This document shows, one piece after another, positions 43,952-50,400 of a stretch of 52,787 nucleotides of DNA. Below the pieces are notes generated by a model. It was given only the letters and a program-made list of their open reading frames with translations. It was not told the DNA's origin and did no database searches. The position numbers and the translations under genes are program-made. The first letter of the stretch is position 1. Every line of letters begins with the position of its first letter. Location: the NCBI GenBank assembly GCA_029252405.1, contig JAQXBM010000097.1, positions 1-52,787 of the forward strand, written 5' to 3'. Source of the stretch: Crocinitomicaceae bacterium. GTDB lineage: Bacteria > Bacteroidota > Bacteroidia > Flavobacteriales_D > Crocinitomicaceae.

Positions 43952-45173
43952 TTTAGCTTATCCGGAAGCCATTTCTTGGCTTTTCGAACAATTTCCTTCT
44001 TATCAAGTACTCGGGTCGAAGGCGTATAAACCAACGCTTGAGAATACCATCAAACTTTTATCAATTCTTGACAACCCTCAGGATAAATTGAAGTTCGTGC
44101 ATGTGGCTGGTAGCAATGGTAAGGGATCAACTTGCTCCATGATTGCCTCTACCCTCAACGAAGCGGGATACAAAGTCGGATTGTTCACTTCTCCACACAT
44201 CGAAGATTACACTGAGCGCATACGCGTTAACGGTCACCCGATTGATCAACAAAGCGTGGTAGATTTCGTTGACAAAATGAGAGAAGCTGATCTCGATTTC
44301 GATCCTTCCTTTTTTGAAATGACCTTTGCGCTGGCTTTGAAGCATTTCATTTCGCAATATTGCGATATTGTTGTCATTGAAACAGGATTAGGAGGACGAT
44401 TGGATGCGACAAACGTCATCACTCCCCTACTCAGCGTGATTACAAATATCAGCCTGGAGCATACAGCAATTTTAGGAGACAGCTTGGAGTTAATTGCTGA
44501 AGAAAAAGCAGGAATCATTAAAAAAGGCGCTCCGATTATCACTGCGGAGAAAAATCCCTCTATTCAGGCCATTTTTAAAGCCAAAGCTGATGAATTAGGC
44601 AGTTCATACATTGAATTTGATGAGCGAATCGAAATCCCTGCGGATTTTCCATTGTTGGGAGACTATCAGCAGGATAACTTCAGATTAGCGATTTCTTCAT
44701 TGAATGAATTAATGAAATTCGATTTTTCAATTGATTCCGTTCATGTGTTGCAAGGATTGGAAAGATTGAAAGAGAACACCGGATTTAAGGCGCGATTGCA
44801 GATTTGGAAACAGGATCCTCTCACGATTTTAGATGTCTCACACAATCCTGATGGAATCAAAAGTACGTTGGAAACGATTCGCGCGATTAACCAAGGCGAA
44901 CTGCACATTGTTTATGGAACTAGTGCTGATAAAGATATCGCTGCCATCCTCAACGAATTTTCCAATGAATGCCGTTTGTATTTAACTGAATTCACCAATC
45001 CACGAACAGCGAAAACTGATCAACTCAAAAGCGCCATTCAAGGAAAAGACTTCCGCTCCGTAGATTTTTTCAAGGAAGCGAAACTGGCGTATGAATCAGC
45101 TCAAAATACTGCAAAACAAAGCGATACCATTTTGATCATTGGCAGCTTCTTTTTGGTGGCAGATTTTTTTTAA
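43935..45173 (+). CDS. folC: Folylpolyglutamate / dihydrofolate synthase
   Basis: About 412 residues from the ATG at 43935, inside the end of the TonB-like gene; the longer TTG start at 43902 is less likely. It adds glutamate to folates, and in many bacteria also joins dihydropteroate to glutamate. Mur-ligase fold: P-loop VHVAGSNGKGSTCSMIA, LFTSPHIEDYTERIRVNG, IVVIETGLGGRLDATNVI, ITNISLEHTAILG, LEKAGII-like EEKAGIIKKGAPII and LDVSHNPDGIKSTLE. Full length and last in the dehydrogenase-nhaD-exbBD-tonB run. Confidence 0.94.
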   Translation: MSKQHDLAYPEAISWLFEQFPSYQVLGSKAYKPTLENTIKLLSILDNPQDKLKFVHVAGSNGKGSTCSMIASTLNEAGYKVGLFTSPHIEDYTERIRVNGHPIDQQSVVDFVDKMREADLDFDPSFFEMTFALALKHFISQYCDIVVIETGLGGRLDATNVITPLLSVITNISLEHTAILGDSLELIAEEKAGIIKKGAPIITAEKNPSIQAIFKAKADELGSSYIEFDERIEIPADFPLLGDYQQDNFRLAISSLNELMKFDFSIDSVHVLQGLERLKENTGFKARLQIWKQDPLTILDVSHNPDGIKSTLETIRAINQGELHIVYGTSADKDIAAILNEFSNECRLYLTEFTNPRTAKTDQLKSAIQGKDFRSVDFFKEAKLAYESAQNTAKQSDTILIIGSFFLVADFF

Positions 45174-45191
45174 TTTTTTTCTGAATTTTTC

Positions 45192-45221
45192 TTGTCATTA
45201 CGTAAATCAAGTGTATATTTG
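45192..45221 (+). promoter_or_regulatory. Promoter for tRNA-Val
   Basis: TTG (45192-45194), 19-base spacer, exact -7 box TATATTTG (45214-45221). Start of transcription would be about 27 bases before the mature tRNA. This is the best promoter match in the window. Confidence 0.7.
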
Positions 45222-45254
45222 CACACGCATTTGACAAACGAGTCAAACAAAAAC

Positions 45255-45329
45255 GGGAGATTAGCTCAGTTGGTTTAGAGCACCTGCCTTACAAGCAGGG
45301 GGTCGTAGGTTCGAATCCTACATTTCCCA
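45255..45329 (+). tRNA. tRNA-Val (anticodon TAC)
   Basis: A full cloverleaf is readable: acceptor GGGAGAT pairs with ATTTCCC, D-arm GCTC/GAGC, anticodon stem CCTGC/GCAGG with loop CTTACAA (anticodon TAC, reading GTA and GTG-type Val codons), and T-arm GTAGG-TTCGAAT-CCTAC. The 3' CCA is not encoded and must be added. It has its own promoter and terminator. Confidence 0.97.
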
Positions 45330-45335
45330 CAAAAG

Positions 45336-45366
45336 AAGGTTCAACATTTTGTTGAGCCTTTTTTTT
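45336..45366 (+). terminator. Terminator after tRNA-Val
   Basis: AAGGTTCAAC and GTTGAGCCTT form a 10-bp stem (one G-T pair) with an ATTTT loop, ending in a run of eight T. Confidence 0.88.
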
Positions 45367-45439
45367 GTGCCGGAAATTAGAGATGAGAACCTAGGTTTGA
45401 CCTGAGGAGGGACGACGAAAGCATGGAGCGTAGCGGAAT

Positions 45440-45453
45440 AATCCTACATTTCC
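45440..45453 (+). repeat. 14-bp duplicate of the tRNA-Val 3' end
   Basis: AATCCTACATTTCC occurs at 45314-45327, inside the tRNA T-arm and acceptor, and again here, 126 bases apart. Such duplications arise at tRNA integration sites, but no mobile gene lies between the copies. Confidence 0.4.
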
Positions 45454-45662
45454 TTCGCATTACCGATCTTCCCGATCGATGCTCAGTCTTCAAATGCAAT
45501 GCATTTTCTTCACAACAAAAAGCTTCTTCGACAGGCGAAGCTTATAATAAACACCCTGGTAAACCTTGGATTAGAATCGAGCCAAACCTCCTACATGATT
45601 ATCTCGACAAGGGAATTAATCTGCTCTGCTGCACGCTTTTGAACTCAATAATTTTGATTAAT

Positions 45663-45675
45663 AGTAATATTTACT
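45663..45675. promoter_or_regulatory. Candidate operator palindrome of the NUDIX regulator
   Basis: AGTAA-TAT-TTACT is a 5-bp inverted repeat with a 3-base centre, about 80 bases before the gene. The string TTTACTGCA recurs at 45671 and again about 30 bases later. It could be an autoregulatory site; no binding data are available here. Confidence 0.35.
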
Positions 45676-45742
45676 GCATATATATACTAGCGTAATTTTT
45701 TACTGCAAAATGATTATTGAATTACAATAATAAATTCTTGTC

Positions 45743-45750
45743 TATCTTTG
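45743..45750 (+). promoter_or_regulatory. Candidate -7 box for the NUDIX regulator, probably leaderless
   Basis: TATCTTTG is an exact TAnnTTTG, five bases before the ATG at 45756. A TTG lies 23 bases upstream of the box (45717-45719), a longer spacing than elsewhere. Confidence 0.45.
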
Positions 45751-45755
45751 GGGCT

Positions 45756-46502
45756 ATGCCTCATCAGAATAGACACACCCTAAATAATGGGATATCGGTT
45801 GACTGTGTAATTCTCGGATTTGACTTCGAAAAATTGCAAGTTTTATTGATTGAAAGAGATAGCGACAGTGACGACCAAGCAAGTCGTTATGCGCTTCCTG
45901 GCGATTTGATTTACGACGACGAAAACTTAAATCAGGCGGCTCACCGAGTTTTAAAAGAGCTCACGGGTCTCGAAAATATTTTCCTCGAGCAATCTCATGC
46001 ACACGGGGATGTGGAACGAACGAAACGAGAATCGGATCAAAAATGGCTCGAATCCGTTCGCGATGAGCCTAGTCTCCGCGTAATTACAGTTGCCTACTAC
46101 TCTCTTGTGAACATCAATGCATTCAAACCCAGCCCTTCCAATTTCGCGAAATCAGTTGTTTGGAAACCTCTGGGTGAAATAGAAGATTTGGCCTTCGATC
46201 ACTTCGAGATTTTAACTCAAGCCAGAAGAACACTTCAAGCGAAGATTAAATTGAAACCCATTGGCTTCAATTTGCTTCCAGAGAAATTCACGCTATCCCA
46301 GCTGCACAAGCTGTACGAGTCAATTTTGGGCAGGGAGCTCGACAAACGAAATTTCAGAAGAAAAATGATGAAATTAGACATCGTGGAGCGTCTCGATGAA
46401 AAGCAAATTGGTGTACCGCATAAACCTTCCAATTTCTACAAATTCAACATTGAAAACTATCAAAAACTCATTGAGGAGGGGTACGACAACTTTGGATTTT
46501 AG
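45756..46502 (+). CDS. NUDIX-domain transcriptional regulator (NrtR/AraR-like)
   Basis: About 248 residues from the ATG at 45756 (a TTG at 45717 is also in frame). The N-terminal NUDIX fold (about 10-150) is followed by a winged-helix DNA-binding domain (about 175-235: LLPEKFTLSQLHKLYESILG, then DKRNFRRKMMKLDIV), as in the NrtR and Bacteroidota AraR regulators. The Nudix box, GDLIYDDENLNQAAHRVLKE plus LTGL, lacks both key Glu residues (RE is RV, EE is EL), so hydrolysis is unlikely and the domain probably senses a ligand such as a sugar or ADP-ribose. No metabolic target gene is adjacent. Confidence 0.85.
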   Translation: MPHQNRHTLNNGISVDCVILGFDFEKLQVLLIERDSDSDDQASRYALPGDLIYDDENLNQAAHRVLKELTGLENIFLEQSHAHGDVERTKRESDQKWLESVRDEPSLRVITVAYYSLVNINAFKPSPSNFAKSVVWKPLGEIEDLAFDHFEILTQARRTLQAKIKLKPIGFNLLPEKFTLSQLHKLYESILGRELDKRNFRRKMMKLDIVERLDEKQIGVPHKPSNFYKFNIENYQKLIEEGYDNFGF

Positions 46503-46615
46503 TTAAATGAGCTATTTCAGGGGAATTCCGCTATGCAATTAAGGTCATTAAATGCTATGCAAACTGATTCTTATCAATTTAGTCGTGTTATAAAACAATC
46601 AACAACAAAAGAACG

Positions 46616-47329
46616 CTAAGGTTTGGATTTACAATTTGGAGGCGTTGCTGCCCAACTTGTATGCTGCGTTGCAACAGACTGAAGTCTTGATTGTTCTTTG
46701 CTGCATCTACTCTCTTTGGATAGTTTTGAAGCTAGCGCTGCAGATGCCGCATATGCTTGCATTTCATCTTTCTTGCAATCGGGGTCTAATCCGCCATGAT
46801 GTGTATTATGACAACCCGCAAAATCATTGTAATAAATGGTACTCGAATACCACGAATAGTAACCTTCCACGCAAGTCTTAAATGCCGCACAATTCGCCTT
46901 TGCATTTTGCACATGGACATCCTCATGCTTCGCATAAACTTCCAATTCACACGGCCCCATTTTCGCAATTAATGAAGGATTCAGCGGAATAACCTTTGGA
47001 GTACCAGTCCCCACAACGCTTAGCCATGCTGAACTCCCAGGGTAAAATCGCAATGGGTTCGTTTTATCCTTTTTGGCAATATCGAGATCACATATTGTTT
47101 TGTAGAGGTTTGTTACGCGGCGTGCTTTTGGTTTGATTGCCTTTGTGCCTTCACCACTTGAACAACTGCAGGATTTTTGTACAGCTCTTTCTGATACACC
47201 TGTATCCGATTTAACTTCACGCTGATCTTCTTTTTCTTTGGACGCGGCAGCGCGAACAGTTCTTTCCTCTTCTTGACCTCCAGCTGGTTCGATAGCCGAA
47301 GGCCCTCTCATATATCGGTTAGATTTCAT
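46616..47329 (-). CDS. Cys-rich putative zinc metallopeptidase beside the DUF4157 protein
   Basis: 237 residues with no signal peptide. A disordered, charged first 70 residues contain AVQKSCSCSSGEG. A compact domain (about 75-215) carries YAKHEDVHVQN (H135, E136, H139), an HExxH zinc motif, and DEMQAYAAS (E189) as a possible third ligand. Ten Cys residues are spread over the protein. The VQ-K/R-x-C-x-C-x-x-x-E segment resembles IQRKCATCSEEE of the large neighbour. I infer a peptidase effector or processing enzyme of the same system. It lies 148 bases downstream of the large gene with no clear promoter between. The family is not identified. Confidence 0.65.
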   Translation of the reverse strand: MKSNRYMRGPSAIEPAGGQEEERTVRAAASKEKEDQREVKSDTGVSERAVQKSCSCSSGEGTKAIKPKARRVTNLYKTICDLDIAKKDKTNPLRFYPGSSAWLSVVGTGTPKVIPLNPSLIAKMGPCELEVYAKHEDVHVQNAKANCAAFKTCVEGYYSWYSSTIYYNDFAGCHNTHHGGLDPDCKKDEMQAYAASAALASKLSKESRCSKEQSRLQSVATQHTSWAATPPNCKSKP

Positions 47330-47477
47330 ACTATTAAGTTACGGTTTTAATTTTTTCATTCTGAGTCTTTTGACCGTGCCGGGTATTATTAATTTTTATG
47401 ACTTATGAATCCCACTAAATCCTACAAGGAAAGCGAGGAATAGAACATCATATTCTATAGCTTTTAATAAGACTGCC

Positions 47478-50400
47478 TTATCGATCTTTGTAGAACGTGA
47501 AACTCACTTTTTCCCCAACTTTGAAATAATGCACCTTATTTCCTGACATAATAATATTCGCTTTTTCCTTAAGCAACTTCGTTGGTGTCAATGATATTGT
47601 ACCTGAAATGCCGTCTTCGGTAATTGAAACATTCTGCATATCGTGTATTGTGGCCATGATTTCCGTTAAGTTCACGTTCTCACCTTTCTTCATTAATTTG
47701 GCCGTTTCATCTTGAATTGTAACCAATTTCACCAACGCTTTTCTAACCTTGGAATTGATAATCTCTCTAGATTTACGCTCAGTAGGAGACCACACCCATT
47801 TTTTGGATTTAATGAACTCGTCATCCGGGAAATAATCGAAACTCTCATCATCATCTGGTACAGTATCAACTATCGCTTTGACGTAATACTTTACATGCTG
47901 AAGAGTAACAGGATCGGCATCTCCGAATTGATATGTTTTATCCTTGACCTCAATTTTTGTTGATGAATCAATACGGAAATAAATACGATTGAGGGTAACT
48001 CCCTTCTCCTTAAACTCCTCAACGAAATCTGCGACTGAAAGTCTACCTGTTTCCTCGTCCATTTTGAAGAAACTTCCAGGTATCAAAACGTCAAGTGGAT
48101 TCTTCAATGAATCGGTATCGTCTGCTGTTTTAGGTTCTGGCAGCTTCTTATTCTTTTCTTCTTCATTTAGAAACTTCAATGCTTTTGCGTAAACTTCATC
48201 TTGCTCTCTCTGCGAGTACTGATAGTATCGAACTACGGTTACTGCTCCGGCGACACCATTAGGTTGCACTCCCACCATTTCCTGTAAAATCGAAATAAAT
48301 TCAATAAACTCCTTGCTATCAACTGGGACATCGACATTCATGAATAGTTCCGATTTCCAGCCTAGTGTTTTCTGCCAAACCTTATTCTTTTCTCCTGCTC
48401 GTTTGAAGTCAATTTCTTTCTTTTGTTCGGGAGTGACTTCAGTTTTGAAAGGTATTCCAAGGCGAATATCAATCATGTGATTGATCGCTACATTCACGGT
48501 TTCCTCAGCTGTTTTCGTTTTCGATTTTCCTTTGGATAAATCCAATCGTCTTTTTAAATCAGCCAACTGCTCCTCTGTAATATCCTCATCAACGAACTCT
48601 TGCAATAATCTCATCGATTCGGGGGTAATCTCATGTCCTTCTTCAGCGACCAATAAATTGAATACCTTAGTCTCGGATTCAGTTAGCTCAACTTTGACCG
48701 GTTCACTTTCACCTTCTCCGTCCCCTTCACTTTTCTCTCCTTCTTCTCCTCCTGATTTTCCATCTCCACTTTTCTCTCCTTCTTTTTCACCTTTTTCTCC
48801 TTCATCCTCGCCTTTTTCACCTCCTTTTTTATCTTCTTGAGCTGTTTGTCCATCTGTACCACTTTCCCCAGCAGTCAAGGTAATTTCAACTTTCGGTCCG
48901 CTTCCTGAACCAGCACTTTCTGTTCCGCCAGAAGCTTGAGGTTTTTTATCCTCCGCATCTGCTCCGTCCCCACCAGACTTCTCACCTTCACCCTCACCTC
49001 CACTAATACCAGCTTGACCTGCTACCACTGTTGTATTCCCACTGGACACACCAGCACCTGCGGCCACTGCCGTTGCGGATGTATCTCCCTCCGAAACCGT
49101 AGCTCCGGCTGCCGCAACACTGGCACTTTGACTTCCTACCGAAGCACTAGCACCAGCACTTAACGCGCTTGCAGACTCTGAGCCGAGATTAACACCTGCC
49201 CCTACATTTCCAACACCAGCGCTGGCACCAAGATTTACTCCTACACCAACGTTTCCACCACCAGCTCCAGGCAATCCGATTCCGATTCCTAAGTTAGGAG
49301 CAACAGGAGCTCCAGGTTTCGGTGGTTTAGGAGTCTTAGGCACTTTTGGTTTCTTAGGTGCTTTAGGAGGCTTTTTCGTTTTTGGGGCCTTCGGTTTTTT
49401 CCCTTTTTTGGGTTTAGATGTTTTTGACTTCTTAGGAGTCTTCTTTTTAGTTTTCGATTTTCCTTTCTTCCCTTTTTTATCTTTCTTTTTGCTCTTTTTA
49501 CTATCCTTTTTGCTCGATTTTTTGTCCTTCTTACCAGGTTTTTTCTTCTTCTTCTTCTTTTTCTTCTTTTTCTTGAATGGAGCGTACATAATGAGCCCTG
49601 GACCGCAGTATCCAACTCTGTACTTAACTCCCAAAGCAGTAACAGATTTTGGCGTACTAAAACGACTCGCCGCAGTCATTGGGGAGAACACTTTTACTCC
49701 CAGTGATGTCCTAAGCGATTGATTCTCTTCGGAATTACCCTTAACCAAATAGTTGGCCATTTGTGATTCACCCAAAAGGAATCCTTCGGCATTTGCGGGC
49801 TTAATTTCGGCAATCATCATGGCCATTCCCGTAGTACTCTTGAAAGCCAAGTCTGGGGTACCCACTCCTGATCTTGGATGAGGGATGTCAAATACTTGAG
49901 GATCGATCACCCTACCAGGTCGTTCTCTGTACACAGCTGACGACGCCGACTGAAGATCAATATTAGTACTTGGACCAAATCTTCTTTCGAAATCTATCCT
50001 AATCTGTCGTTCAACCTCATTTCCAATTGCGAAACTACTAAAGGAGCCACGTGTCATTATTTCTCTGCATACCTTTGGATTCCTCTGAATGGTTCCCTTC
50101 GGCTTTCGTGAGATTCGATCTCCCATTCCAATATCTACAGGTGAAGCTCCTTGTTGAATTGTATGTGTCAGCTCATGAGCAAGCAGACGTTTTCCTTCGG
50201 TCGTTCTCGGGCTGTACTCACCTTGATTGAAATAAATATCACTTCCAGTCGTAAACGCTCGAGCACCAATTTGATCACTTAGTGATGCAGCTTGTCCTCC
50301 AGTATGGATAGACACTCCGCTAAAATCATTTCCAAAACGGCTTTCCATGAAGGAACGCGTAGAGGTGTCCATTGGTGTACCCCCACCTCTAGCACTGTTC

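Larger units (their letters stand above)
45367..45742. other. Intergenic region with tRNA-end duplication and palindrome
   Basis: No convincing gene; a 90-codon frame here (45423-45695) has no recognisable features. The region holds a 14-bp copy of the tRNA 3' end (45440-45453), a repeat-like string around 45408-45440, and AT-rich DNA with an operator-like palindrome near the NUDIX regulator. Confidence 0.55.

Noticed and set aside
45423-45695. 90-codon plus-strand frame after the tRNA
   Set aside because: No leader, motif or family resemblance, starts inside repeat-like DNA, and ends in AT-rich promoter DNA; most likely chance.
45756-46502. NUDIX gene as an active pyrophosphohydrolase
   Set aside because: The two catalytic Glu positions of the Nudix box are changed and a winged helix follows, pointing to a regulator.
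45255-47329. Mobile island bounded by the tRNA-Val duplication
   Set aside because: No integrase or transposase is encoded in the window, and the two copies are only 126 bases apart; no support for a defined island here.
48481-49722. Plus-strand frames opposite the Lys-rich and acidic tracts of the DUF4157 protein
   Set aside because: Low-complexity Phe/Leu/Ser/Pro products that mirror the GAA/AAG-rich coding strand; shadows, not genes.
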